A stretch of DNA of 64,000 bases from Streptomyces aurantiacus (GTDB taxonomy: Bacteria; Actinomycetota; Actinomycetes; Streptomycetales; Streptomycetaceae). Every line of letters starts with the position of its first letter. Position 1 is the first letter of the stretch. Positions 43,073 to 51,379 of this stretch are shown here, piece after piece. Under the pieces are notes generated by a model that ran no database searches, had not been told where the DNA came from, and worked only from the letters and a program-made list of their open reading frames with translations. The position numbers were made by a program, and so were the translations under genes. The stretch is taken from NCBI RefSeq assembly GCF_027107535.1, contig NZ_CP114283.1, positions 5,270,001 to 5,334,000 of the forward strand, written 5' to 3'.

Positions 43073-43905
43073 CCGCCACCTCCTCCCCCACGCCCGTGCT
43101 CCAAGCCCGGGGTCTGGTCAAGCGCTACGGCCACGTCACCGCCATCGACGGAGCCGACTTCGACCTGATGCCCGGTGAGGTCCTCGCCGTCATCGGCGAC
43201 AACGGAGCCGGCAAGACCAGCCTGATCAAGGCCCTCACCGGAGCGGTGACCCCCGACGCGGGCGAGATACGCCTCAACGGCGAGCCCATCACCTTCTCCG
43301 GGCCGCAGAGCGCACGCGCCCACGGCATCGAGACGGTCTATCAGGACCTCGCCGTGGCCGCCTCCATGGACATCGCTTCGAACATGTTCCTGGGACGTGA
43401 ACTGCGCCGCCCCGGCGTCCTCGGCAGTGTCTTCCGCATGCTCGACAAGAAGCGCATGCGCGAGGAGGCCGCCGAGCACATGGCAGACCTGAAGATCGGC
43501 CTGCGCTCGCTGACCCAGTCGGTCGAGACCCTCTCCGGCGGACAGCGGCAGGCCGTCGCGGTCGCCCGCTCCGTCGCCTGGGCCCGCAGCGTCGTCGTCA
43601 TGGACGAACCCACCGCCGCCCTCGGAGTCAAGGAGTCCGGCCAAGTCCTGGGCCTGATCCGCCGGGTGCGGGACAAGGGCATGCCGGTCGTCCTGATCAG
43701 CCACAACATGCCGCACGTCTTCGAGATCGCCGACCGGATCCACGTTCACCGGCTGGGCAGGCGCGCTGCCGTGATCAAACCCTCCGACTACTCCATGGCC
43801 GAAGTCGTCGCCATCATGACCGGCGCGCTCACCGTCGACGCGGCCGGAGATACTGTCGTAGCGGATTCCGCGGCGGCGAAGGCTGCGGGAGTCCAGGCCG
43901 ACTGA
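43069..43905 (+). CDS. frcA: sugar ABC transporter ATP-binding protein (FrcA-type, single domain)
   Basis: A 278-residue ATPase with Walker A VIGDNGAGKTSLIKAL, signature TLSGGQRQAVAVARSVAWA, Walker B VVVMDEPTAALGVKE and H-loop PVVLISHNMPHVFEI. Most CUT2 ATPases carry two ATPase halves; the FrcA subgroup has only one, and this gene fits that. It is translationally coupled to the permease. A hairpin 22 bases downstream ends or attenuates the transcript before the LacI gene. Confidence 0.9.
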   Translation: MTATSSPTPVLQARGLVKRYGHVTAIDGADFDLMPGEVLAVIGDNGAGKTSLIKALTGAVTPDAGEIRLNGEPITFSGPQSARAHGIETVYQDLAVAASMDIASNMFLGRELRRPGVLGSVFRMLDKKRMREEAAEHMADLKIGLRSLTQSVETLSGGQRQAVAVARSVAWARSVVVMDEPTAALGVKESGQVLGLIRRVRDKGMPVVLISHNMPHVFEIADRIHVHRLGRRAAVIKPSDYSMAEVVAIMTGALTVDAAGDTVVADSAAAKAAGVQAD

Positions 43906-43927
43906 CGCCACGATCGAGACACTCACA

Positions 43928-43956
43928 GGTTCCGGCCGAAGGCCGCGGCCGGAACC
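43928..43956 (+). terminator. hairpin between ATPase and LacI genes
   Basis: GGTTCCGGCCG and CGGCCGGAACC form a perfect 11-base stem with a 7-base loop. The LacI gene starts 26 bases later, so regulator levels are probably lower than those of the transporter. Confidence 0.6.
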
Positions 43957-43982
43957 GACGAGCGCAGGGAGACCGTTCTTTC

Positions 43983-45014
43983 ATGGCAGCGAATCGCCGC
44001 CCCACCCTGGCCGACGTCGCCCGAGAAGTGGGCGTCAGCGCCAAAACCGTCTCCCGCGTCCTCAACGAGGACGGACCCGCCTCGGCAGAGACCCGGAAGC
44101 AGGTCCTGGCCGCCGTGGCCAAGCTCGGCTTCCAGCCGAACCTCATGGCCCGCAACATCCGCGTCGGCGGACCCGACACCACCGTCGGGCTGGTCATCCC
44201 CGACCTCGCCAACCCCTTCTTCGGAGCCGTGGCCCGCGCCATCGAGGACACCGTCCGCGAACGCGGACTGACGCTGCTCATGGGATCCTCCGCCGACGAC
44301 CCCGAGCGCGAACGTGCCCTGACGGACAAGTTCCTCGCCCGCCGCATCAGCGTCCTGATGGTCGTGCCGTCCGTCGGCGCCGACCACTCCCACCTCAAGT
44401 CCCACCGCGCCGCTGGCCTGCCCGTCGTCTTCCTCGACCGCCCGGGCGCCGGCCTCCCCACGGACAACGTCGTCAGCACCAACCGCACGGGCTCCTACGA
44501 CGGCGTCGCCCACCTCATCACCCACGGCCACCGGCGCATCGGCTTCATCGGTGACCTCCCTACCAAGCTCTACACCCGCCGTGAACGCCTGGCCGGCTAT
44601 CGCACCGCCCTTCAGGAAGCCAGCATCCCCGCCGACCGCGCCCTGATCACCAACGCCCACGACCAGCACGGTGCTTCCATCGCCACGTCCCAACTCCTGG
44701 GTCTGGCCGATCCCCCCACTGCCCTGTTCGCCGGCAACAACATCGTCGCGCTGGGCATAGTGACCGAACTCGCCCGCACCGGCCGAAAGGACGTGGCGGT
44801 CGTCGCCTTCGACGACGTAGCCCTCGCGGAAGCACTCGAACCCGCCCTGACCGTCGTCGCCCAGAACCCCGAGGAGATCGGGAGAACCGCTGCTACCACC
44901 GCCCTGGCCCGCCTCGACGGTGACCGAACCCGCGCCCGCACCATCACGGTCCCCACCCGCCTCATCATCCGAGGGTCGGGGGAGCGTCCTGCTCCGGTGC
45001 TGCAGAAGGCGTGA
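43983..45014 (+). CDS. LacI-family transcriptional regulator
   Basis: A 343-residue repressor. The N-terminal HTH and hinge are RPTLADVAREVGVSAKTVSR, LNEDGPASAETRKQVLAAV and PNLMARNIRVGG. The sugar-binding core includes TVGLVIPDLANPFFGAVARA, VVFLDRPGAGLPTDNVVSTN, and AVVAFDDVALAEALEPALTV. It lies at the end of the sugar ABC operon and is the natural ligand of the TGTCAWCGWTGACA-type palindromes before the GH32 gene and the kinase/ABC genes. The inducer is probably fructose or a phosphorylated form of it. Confidence 0.9.
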   Translation: MAANRRPTLADVAREVGVSAKTVSRVLNEDGPASAETRKQVLAAVAKLGFQPNLMARNIRVGGPDTTVGLVIPDLANPFFGAVARAIEDTVRERGLTLLMGSSADDPERERALTDKFLARRISVLMVVPSVGADHSHLKSHRAAGLPVVFLDRPGAGLPTDNVVSTNRTGSYDGVAHLITHGHRRIGFIGDLPTKLYTRRERLAGYRTALQEASIPADRALITNAHDQHGASIATSQLLGLADPPTALFAGNNIVALGIVTELARTGRKDVAVVAFDDVALAEALEPALTVVAQNPEEIGRTAATTALARLDGDRTRARTITVPTRLIIRGSGERPAPVLQKA

Positions 45015-45452
45015 CCGTGTAGTCAGAGGAGTGCGGTTTCGGCAGAGGACGACCTCGGGTCACGCCGAACGCCAACGGTTGCGTCCGTCGGAGCCGGGCC
45101 AGCACACCATGGGTGGACCGGCGCGGGTCACGCCGGTGGCACCGGGGGGCGAACAGAAGGACCCCCGGGTGGACGACCGTTGCGCCACCGCCGCCAGTCG
45201 ATGACGCGCCGATGACCTCTTGGGCGGCGACCAACGTCGAAGGCCTCGCACTCGACGGCCGCCGGCTGCGGGCCGTACGCAACGACGACAAAAGATCGCC
45301 CCCTACCGGCTCAGCCCCGGTCTGAGCAGCGGCACTCTGGAGAAGGAGATCACCGGCCCTGTCTTCGCCGTCCCCACCACCGCGGCGCTCTTCGGCAACA
45401 AGCTCGCAGCCGTCAACGCGCACTTCGACACCGGCTCAGGGGCAGGGCAGGG
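45015..45452. other. 438-base gap with possible gene remnant
   Basis: The plus strand from 45325 to 45440 reads GTLEKEITGPVFAVPTTAAL then FGNKLAAVNAHFDTG, which looks like a leftover of a real protein, but no family or start can be named. The stretch separates convergent LacI and TetR genes. Confidence 0.35.
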
Positions 45453-46001
45453 TCAGGTGTCGTCGCGGTTGAGGGTGCTGGCGATGCGTTCGGCGAGTGC
45501 GTGGCGTAGTTGGGAAGGCAACCGTTCGGCGGTGAGGGATTCGTACAGCCACAGGCCGTCGGCAGCGAGGCGGGCGATGAACTGGTCGAGCGTGTCTGGT
45601 GCGTCGGCGGCGGTCGTGGTCAGGGGTGGGGCCCATCGTTCCATGACCGCGTTCCAGGGGGCCGCGTGTCCGGGGGTTGTGGATCCTTCGAGCATGAAGA
45701 GGAGCTCGGCCCGTGTGGCGCTCTGGGTGGCGACGCGGGTGTAGGCGGTCAGCCGCTCGGCGGGGGTCGCCTCGTGGGCCGGATTTCCCGCCGCCGCAGT
45801 CATCTGCGCCTCCCACTGGTCGGCGAGGTGTTGGTGGATGCCCTGGACGAGGTCGTCGCGCGAGGCGAAGTGATAGAGGAGCCCGCCCTTGGTCAGGCCG
45901 GCCTCAGCGGCGACGGAGTCGAAGGTGACGCTCTTGACGCCTTCGCGCTCCACGACGCGTGCCGCCGCTTCGAGGATCTGGGTTCGTTTGCTGGTCCGCA
46001 T
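45453..46001 (-). CDS. TetR-family transcriptional regulator
   Basis: A 182-residue regulator. The HTH is RTQILEAAARVVEREGVKSV, then DSVAAEAGLTKGGLLYHFAS, a classic TetR N-terminus of the group with LYHFxSRDDL. The remaining helical part should bind the inducing drug. It is transcribed after the MFS gene with a 21-base gap, so the two form one transcript controlled by the large palindrome at 47556-47591. Confidence 0.88.
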   Translation of the reverse strand: MRTSKRTQILEAAARVVEREGVKSVTFDSVAAEAGLTKGGLLYHFASRDDLVQGIHQHLADQWEAQMTAAAGNPAHEATPAERLTAYTRVATQSATRAELLFMLEGSTTPGHAAPWNAVMERWAPPLTTTAADAPDTLDQFIARLAADGLWLYESLTAERLPSQLRHALAERIASTLNRDDT

Positions 46002-46022
46002 GGATGCTCCCGGGGCGGGGTG

Positions 46023-47522
46023 TCAGTGGTGTGCAGGGGAGGACAGAGTGGATCCGGGGCCGTGGTGGCGCAGGAGGAAGCCGGTGACGATCGCGCCCGC
46101 AGCGATGACGGCGGTGACCACGATCATGACGGTGAAGTAGGCGCCGTCGAAGGCGTTGGATGCTGCGCTGATCAATGCCGGGTTGCCGTCCCCGGCCAGT
46201 GCGAGCGCGCTGTCGATGCTGTCGCGTGCGGAGTCCGGTGCTCCGGCCGGCAGGTCTATCGTCGCCGTATAGACGGCGGTCAGGAGACTGCCGAGCAGCG
46301 CGACCGCGATGAGGCTGCCGAACTCGTAGGACACTTCCTCCACGGAGGAGGCCATGCCCGCGCGGCGGGCCGGAACGTTGCCCATGATCGCGCTGGAGGC
46401 GACGGACATGGCCGCTCCCAGACCGGCGCCCGTGATGAGCAGCCCGGTGATGAGCAGCCCCATGCTGGTGTCGAAGTTCAACAGGACCAGCACGGACCCG
46501 ACCGTGCTGAGCGCCAGACCACCCGCGACGAGGGGCAGCAGCCCGACCCGGTGCAGGCTGGCGCCGCCGGCCATGGCAGTGGGCAACGCCCCCACGGCGA
46601 CCGCGGCGACCAGCAGCCCGGCGCGCAGCGGGGTGAAGCCCTCCACGAGTTGGAACCGCTGCGTGGTGATCAGCTGGATACCGGCGATGGCGAACATCGA
46701 GAACCCGGCGGCCAGGACTCCGGCGAGGAAGGCCCGGTTGCGGAAGATCGCCAAGTCCAGCAAGGGATAGGGCAGACGGCGCTGCCTCCGGGCGAACGCC
46801 CAACCGCCGACCAGGGCAGCGAGGACGGCGACAAGGACGAGCAGGGGCGCGGGTTGCGTCTTCGCGGTTTCCTTGATCGCGATCACGAGGCCGACCAGAG
46901 CGACGAGCGCGAGAATCGAGGAGGTCAGGTCCCACCGCTTGGTGGAGTCCGCGTCGTTGGGCGGCGCAAGGACCAGCGTGGCGACCAGAGCCAGGATGAC
47001 GACGGGCACGTTGATGAGGAAAACCGACCCCCACCAGAAGCTTTGCAGCAGGAGCCCGCTGATGATCGGGCCAAGTGCGCTGCCCACAATGGCCAGAGTG
47101 CCCCAGATGGCGATGGCCACGTTGCGCTCGCGCTCGTCCTCGAACGTGATGCGGATCAGGGCGAGCGTCGCAGGCATCATCGCCGCCGCGCCGACGGCCA
47201 GGAACGCCCGTGCCGCGATCAAGGTCTCTGGTGTCGGGGAGAACGCGGCAGCAAGCGAGGCGGCGCCGAAGACCACGAGGCCGATGAGGAACATCCTCCG
47301 GTGCCCTACCCGGTCCCCCAGAGTGCCGCTGCCCAGCAGCAGCCCGGCCATCACTACCGGATAGGCGTTGATGATCCACAATGCCTCCGAGCTACTCGCC
47401 CCGAGTTCCTCCACCAACGTCGGCAGAGCTGCGTACAGGATCGAGTTGTCCAGCGTGATCAGCAGGAGCCCCGCACTCACCACCGTCAGCAGCAGCCAAC
47501 GCCGCCGCGCACTCAGAACCAT
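46023..47522 (-). CDS. MFS drug-efflux transporter, DHA2 (14-TM) type
   Basis: From ATG 47522 (GAGAGG upstream) the protein has 499 residues with about 14 membrane helices. DHA2 features are LLITLDNSILYAALPTLVEE, YPVVMAGLLLGSGTLGDRVG, LGPIISGLLLQSFWWGSVFL and INVPVVILALVATL. An ATG at 47552 would place the start almost on the operator with no ribosome-binding spacing, so the inner start is preferred. It is co-transcribed with the TetR regulator. The role is proton-driven export of toxic compounds. Confidence 0.88.
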   Translation of the reverse strand: MVLSARRRWLLLTVVSAGLLLITLDNSILYAALPTLVEELGASSSEALWIINAYPVVMAGLLLGSGTLGDRVGHRRMFLIGLVVFGAASLAAAFSPTPETLIAARAFLAVGAAAMMPATLALIRITFEDERERNVAIAIWGTLAIVGSALGPIISGLLLQSFWWGSVFLINVPVVILALVATLVLAPPNDADSTKRWDLTSSILALVALVGLVIAIKETAKTQPAPLLVLVAVLAALVGGWAFARRQRRLPYPLLDLAIFRNRAFLAGVLAAGFSMFAIAGIQLITTQRFQLVEGFTPLRAGLLVAAVAVGALPTAMAGGASLHRVGLLPLVAGGLALSTVGSVLVLLNFDTSMGLLITGLLITGAGLGAAMSVASSAIMGNVPARRAGMASSVEEVSYEFGSLIAVALLGSLLTAVYTATIDLPAGAPDSARDSIDSALALAGDGNPALISAASNAFDGAYFTVMIVVTAVIAAGAIVTGFLLRHHGPGSTLSSPAHH

Positions 47523-47555
47523 CCCCGCACACCTCTCGATCAGCACCGGCATTCC

Positions 47556-47591
47556 CTCATAACTGTACCTTCCAAAAGGTACAGTTATGAG
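47556..47591. promoter_or_regulatory. 36-base perfect palindrome, TetR operator candidate
   Basis: Sixteen-base arms, CTCATAACTGTACCTT and AAGGTACAGTTATGAG, flank a four-base centre CCAA. It lies 34 bases upstream of the MFS start, and the TetR gene is in the same transcript, so it is likely the autoregulatory operator. Confidence 0.8.
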
Positions 47592-47661
47592 GGCGGTGTG
47601 GCCGCACGTTGCTCGTGGCGCAGCGTGACGGCTTCCCTGTGGCGGGTATGGGAACCAGCTC

Positions 47662-48000
47662 ATGCACCGGTTCCGGCACATCGATCCCGCCCGGGAACTG
47701 GTCCATGAGCGGTTGAATGCCGCCGTGGAGAGCACCTGGACGCCGGCTCATCAGGCGGTGGAGGACGAAGACGCGGAGGCCTTGGCCCTGATCGTGGCCA
47801 ACGGAGTCGACCCTGATGAGGTGTGCCACAGCATGACGCTGCTGACACACGCCGTCGACGTGGAAGGCGACGGCGCACTGCACAACGGGAGCCCGCTGTC
47901 CGTGCACACCGCGGCGGTACTGCTTGCCATGGCAGCCGTACGCGCCGGGACCGGCCTCCCGGAAAGATGCGACGGCGTGGGTCCGGTTCGGGCGGGCTGA
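47662..48000 (+). CDS. ankyrin-repeat-like protein, short
   Basis: A 112-residue frame with WTPAHQAVEDEDAEALALIV, ANGVDPDEVCHSMTLLTHAV and HTAAVLLAMAAVR resembles the ankyrin-like proteins common in Streptomyces, reduced to about two repeats. The exact start is unclear: ATG 47662 has only a weak ribosome binding site. It is divergent from the MFS gene and precedes a PRC-barrel gene. It may be a truncated copy of a longer family member. Confidence 0.5.
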   Translation: MHRFRHIDPARELVHERLNAAVESTWTPAHQAVEDEDAEALALIVANGVDPDEVCHSMTLLTHAVDVEGDGALHNGSPLSVHTAAVLLAMAAVRAGTGLPERCDGVGPVRAG

Positions 48001-48059
48001 GCGGGGAACTCAGAGAAGTGCCTTGATCGGGCACACCGCCATGCGAAGGGAAATCCGGC

Positions 48060-48416
48060 ATGATCCAGAGCGCGGATATCCGTGAGTGGCGCACGCATGA
48101 CGTCATCGACGCGTTCGGACACAAGATCGGCACGCTGGAGTCCGTCTACGTGGACACCAGCACTGACGAGCCGACTATGACCACTGTCCAGGTAGGACTG
48201 CCCACTCGCCGCCGCTTGGTCTTCGTTCCGCTGGTGGACGCGATCGTGGGGCCCGGCTACGTCAAGGTCGACTACGACAAGTCGCTGGTGAAGAAGTGCC
48301 CGGCGATGGGCACGGACGATGTCCTGCCCGCCAAGGACGAGGCCGCCATCTTCGCGCACTACGGCCTTCCTTATCAGCCCGGCGCGGACGGTGAGCGGCA
48401 GCTCGCCCGCCGCTGA
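48060..48416 (+). CDS. PRC-barrel domain protein
   Basis: A 118-residue protein: IQSADIREWRTHDVIDAFGH, KIGTLESVYVDTSTDEPTMT, GLPTRRRLVFVPLVDAIVGP, and GTDDVLPAKDEAAIFAHYGL. It is clearly paralogous to the gene at 10668-10979, about half the residues being identical across the aligned length by eye. A small two-helix membrane protein follows 28 bases downstream and is likely co-transcribed. PRC-barrel proteins of this sort are linked to stress or membrane organisation, but no activity is established. Confidence 0.78.
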   Translation: MIQSADIREWRTHDVIDAFGHKIGTLESVYVDTSTDEPTMTTVQVGLPTRRRLVFVPLVDAIVGPGYVKVDYDKSLVKKCPAMGTDDVLPAKDEAAIFAHYGLPYQPGADGERQLARR

Positions 48417-48444
48417 CCAGTTTCATCGAGGAGGTGCTTGCGTC

Positions 48445-48618
48445 ATGACGCTCTTCCTGGTCCTCGTCATCGTGGCGATCGTGCTGGGCATCATTGGCGT
48501 GGTCGCCGAAGGGCTGTTCTACCTGCTCATCATCGGCGTCGTGGTGCTCGTCGCCGCTTTGGTGTACCTGGGAATGCACCTGCAGCGCTCCGGCCGACAC
48601 CGCCGCCCGCTGCGCTGA
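48445..48618 (+). CDS. small two-helix membrane protein, 57 aa
   Basis: The ATG follows GAGGAGG. Two hydrophobic helices (LFLVLVIVAIVLGIIGVVAE and LFYLLIIGVVVLVAALVYLG) and a basic tail (RSGRHRRPLR) suggest a membrane-shaping or stress peptide of the sort often placed after PRC-barrel genes. It is probably the second gene of that operon. Confidence 0.7.
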   Translation: MTLFLVLVIVAIVLGIIGVVAEGLFYLLIIGVVVLVAALVYLGMHLQRSGRHRRPLR

Positions 48619-48748
48619 GGCATCATGAGGGAGCCAGGCCGGTACCCTCCAAGAACCGGCACGCGGTGGAGGTGATCGCCGCGGGGGCGACACCGCGCTC
48701 GCCGCCCAGCAGTTGCTCGCCACACGATGGGCGGGTGGCGGCAGCCGC

Positions 48749-49210
48749 CTACGGCTCCGCCCGCGGTCCGCTGGCGCCGGGCCCCCCGCCCATCACGCGG
48801 TACATGCCGATCGATTCGTGCGCGGCGGTGTCGGCGAAGCCGAACCTCTCGTACAGGAAGCGCGCCGGGCCGTCCGCGATCAGCGAGACGTAGGCGGTCG
48901 CGGGCGCCCGGCGCTCCAGTTCCTCGGTGAGTGCGGCCATGATGCGCTTGCCGAGGCCGCGTTGCTGGTGGGCGGGGTGTACGCACACATCGACGATCTG
49001 GAACGCGGTACCGCCGTCACCGATGACGCGTCCCATGCCGATCGGCTCTCCTTCGTGGTGGAGGACCACCCCGTGCCAGGTGTTGGGCAGGGCGAGCGCA
49101 ACCGCCTCGGGGGTCTTGTCCGAGAGGCCGGCATCGGTTCGCAGGCGGCGGAAGACCTCGATGGAGGGCACACCCCCGCTCAGCTCGTAAGGATCACTCA
49201 AGTCATTCAC
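48749..49210 (-). CDS. GNAT-family N-acetyltransferase
   Basis: A 153-residue GNAT protein. The acetyl-CoA motif appears as VDVCVHPAHQQRGLGKRIMA, preceded by HEGEPIGMGRVIGDGGTAFQ and followed by ADGPARFLYERFGFADTAAH. It fits single-domain acetyltransferases acting on small amines or protein termini. It lies next to a membrane-anchored protein gene in the same orientation (39-base gap). Confidence 0.87.
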   Translation of the reverse strand: MNDLSDPYELSGGVPSIEVFRRLRTDAGLSDKTPEAVALALPNTWHGVVLHHEGEPIGMGRVIGDGGTAFQIVDVCVHPAHQQRGLGKRIMAALTEELERRAPATAYVSLIADGPARFLYERFGFADTAAHESIGMYRVMGGGPGASGPRAEP

Positions 49211-49249
49211 TTCCGGGTGCCGGGCCTGCTCCGATGTTGGGCTCGTTGG

Positions 49250-49777
49250 TCAGTGGCCGGATTCGGCATGGTCCCCGTGGTCGCTGAGCTGCGCTTTGAA
49301 CCAGTCGTGCAGTGCGTCGACCAGCGCGGGTTCGTCCGTGGCGTAGGTGAGGGTGGCCCCCTCGGGCCGTTCCCGGTATCGCACCTCGATGCGTTCGTAG
49401 CCCTTTTGCAGTTCGGCCAGGCCCGGCATGCTGTTGCCGTGGATTTGGGCGGGGTCGCCGAAGTCTCCCTGGCTGAACGCTTTGGCCTCCTGCTGGAGGT
49501 GGGTGCGTATGAGGCCGACCTGCTTGGTGTCGTCCGGCTGGTCGGCGACGACGTCCTGCACCCCGCCCGTCTTGGTGGGCGTGAAGTGGTGGGTGGTCTG
49601 TTCGAGGTCGAAGGGCATCACGGTCTGACCGCGTTCGGCCACCGTTTCCTGCCGGTCGGTCCGCCCGTCATCACCCTTCTCCTGCGGGTTCCCGATCAGC
49701 AGGAACGCGACCAGTGCCGCGACGACACCACCTGCGGCGATGCCGGCCGTCCAGAGCCGGCGCTTGCGGTTGTTCAT
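49250..49777 (-). CDS. membrane-anchored hypothetical protein, 175 aa
   Basis: One N-terminal helix (LWTAGIAAGGVVAALVAFLL) anchors an extracytoplasmic domain with GQTVMPFDLEQTTHHFTPTK, GGVQDVVADQPDDTKQVGLI, AQIHGNSMPGLAELQKGYER and ATLTYATDEPALVDALHDWF. Homologues in actinobacteria are often annotated as aspartate carbamoyltransferase, which the sequence does not support: there is no carbamoyl-phosphate motif. Its true role is unknown. Confidence 0.7.
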   Translation of the reverse strand: MNNRKRRLWTAGIAAGGVVAALVAFLLIGNPQEKGDDGRTDRQETVAERGQTVMPFDLEQTTHHFTPTKTGGVQDVVADQPDDTKQVGLIRTHLQQEAKAFSQGDFGDPAQIHGNSMPGLAELQKGYERIEVRYRERPEGATLTYATDEPALVDALHDWFKAQLSDHGDHAESGH

Positions 49778-49877
49778 CCAGTGCCTCCGTTGGGCAGTTC
49801 GAGGGCGTGCGTGAAGCCCAGTCGTTTCGGTGGGGGCGCAGCGATCGTGTGGTCAACGCCTGGTGGATGGCGCGGAC

Positions 49878-51275
49878 TTACTCGCTCTTGGACGGGATCA
49901 GCCACAGGGTGATGACGGCGGAGAGTGCGGCCACACACGTGGCCACGAGGAACGCGTCATCGAAGCCCGAGGCGGCGTTGACCCCGGTGCGGGCGGCGAT
50001 GCTCGCGGCCGCGGCACTGGAGACGGCCGCAGCGCCGATCGAGGCACCGAACTCGTGGAAGGTGCTGACGATCCCGGAGGCCACACCGGCCTCATGGGGA
50101 GCGGCACTGCTCAGCGCGGTGGCCGCGGCGACGACGAACAGCGCGCCCAGCCCCGCCGCAGCGACGCTCACACCAGTGACCATGGCAGGGGTTCCGGACC
50201 AGAGCACCGGCACGAGGAAGCCGACGGCTGCGACGGCCAGGGCGACCGCGGCCAGCAGCCGTGCTCCCAGACGGCCGATCACCCGTCCGGCAGCGGTAGC
50301 GGCGGCCATCGTCACCAGCGCCACCGGCAGGAACAACACGCCGGTCATCAGAGCACCGTGGCCCTGATGGTTCTGAAGGTAGAACGAGCCGAGGAAGAAG
50401 GTCCCCACCATCAGCGCCGTGGTGACAGCGATCACGAAGGTGCCCGCAACCACCGGACGCCGGCCGAGCAGACGCAGATCCATCAACGGAGCTGCCGCCC
50501 GGCGCTGCCACGCGGCGAAGGCGGCATAGGCGGCTGCCGAGAAGGCGACCAGGACGCCGGTGACAGTGTCGAGCCAGCCGTGGTCACCGGCACGGATCAC
50601 CGCGTAGATGAGGGCGCCGCTCGCCGCGGCGACCAGGGCGGCCCCGGGGACGTCGAGGGAACCGGTGGCCGCGCGGGGCAGACTCGGCAGGATCCGGGCG
50701 AGTGAGACGAGGACGATCAGGCCGACGGGGACGTTGACGAAGAAGACCCAGGCCCAGCCCGGGCCGGCCGTGATCAGCCCGCCCAGCAGTACACCGAGGG
50801 CGGCACCGCCGCCGCCGAGCGCCGACCAGATGCCCAGCGCGCGGTTGCGCTCGTCGCCGTCGAACAGCCGCACCACCACGGAAAGGGCGGCGGGCGAGAG
50901 CATCGCGGAGCCCGCCCCCTGGGCGATCCGCGCGGCGAGCAGCAGCGGGGCGCCGGTGGCGAGCCCGGCGGCCAGCGACGCGACGGTGAAAACGGCAAGG
51001 CCTGCCAGGACGATCCGCTTGGCACCGAACAGGTCAGCCGCCCGGCCGCCGAGCAGCATCAGGCTCCCGAAGGTGAGGGCGTAGCCGCTGACCACCCAGG
51101 TCAGTGCGGCGCGGCCCAGGTCCAGTTCGGCACCCATGTGGGGCAGTGCGATCGCGACCACGGTGATGTCGAGGATCAGCATCAGCTGGGCCAGCCCCAG
51201 CAGGCCCAGGGCCGCCCAGCGCAGCGGATGAGGCTCATCCGGTGCGTGGGTGGTGGTGGTTTCCGTGTCGCTCAT
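49878..51275 (-). CDS. MFS drug-efflux transporter, DHA2 type
   Basis: A 465-residue, 14-helix transporter: QLMLILDITVVAIALPHMGA, WVVSGYALTFGSLMLLGGRA, DLFGAKRIVLAGLAVFTVAS, and RIAQGAGSAMLSPAALSVVV. The ATG at 51275 follows GAGGGG at eight bases; a GTG at 51284 lies too close to that site. It is divergent from a TetR regulator, with two operator-like palindromes between. The role is export of antibiotics or other toxic organic compounds. Confidence 0.9.
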   Translation of the reverse strand: MSDTETTTTHAPDEPHPLRWAALGLLGLAQLMLILDITVVAIALPHMGAELDLGRAALTWVVSGYALTFGSLMLLGGRAADLFGAKRIVLAGLAVFTVASLAAGLATGAPLLLAARIAQGAGSAMLSPAALSVVVRLFDGDERNRALGIWSALGGGGAALGVLLGGLITAGPGWAWVFFVNVPVGLIVLVSLARILPSLPRAATGSLDVPGAALVAAASGALIYAVIRAGDHGWLDTVTGVLVAFSAAAYAAFAAWQRRAAAPLMDLRLLGRRPVVAGTFVIAVTTALMVGTFFLGSFYLQNHQGHGALMTGVLFLPVALVTMAAATAAGRVIGRLGARLLAAVALAVAAVGFLVPVLWSGTPAMVTGVSVAAAGLGALFVVAAATALSSAAPHEAGVASGIVSTFHEFGASIGAAAVSSAAAASIAARTGVNAASGFDDAFLVATCVAALSAVITLWLIPSKSE

Positions 51276-51300
51276 GACGCTCACCCCTCATCGTTAAGTC

Positions 51301-51314
51301 GAACAAGAGTGTTC
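51301..51314. promoter_or_regulatory. candidate TetR operator
   Basis: GAACAAGAGTGTTC is an inverted repeat of GAACA/TGTTC with a 4-base centre, in the 104-base intergenic space between the MFS and TetR genes. Confidence 0.5.
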
Positions 51315-51319
51315 ACGTT

Positions 51320-51336
51320 ATACGCCCCAGGGGTAT
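51320..51336. promoter_or_regulatory. CsoR-like operator motif, copy 1
   Basis: ATACGCCCCAGGGGTAT has arms ATACGCC/GGGGTAT (one mismatch) and matches 15 of 17 bases of the motif at 52249. The TACCCC-N-GGGGTA pattern is typical of CsoR/RcnR-family binding sites. Confidence 0.55.
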
Positions 51337-51379
51337 AAGCCAAACAGCCCTGTACGACTTGTCGGGGTACTGTGGGCGC

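Noticed and set aside
45510..47708. A 732-residue open frame on the plus strand opposite the MFS/TetR genes
   Set aside because: It is antisense to two well-supported genes, its composition is Gly/Gln/Asp/Arg-rich without any family motif, and it reflects frame bias in GC-rich DNA.
49250..49777. Aspartate carbamoyltransferase, the annotation often attached to this family
   Set aside because: The protein is short, membrane-anchored and lacks the carbamoyl-phosphate-binding motif, so the enzyme name is unsupported.
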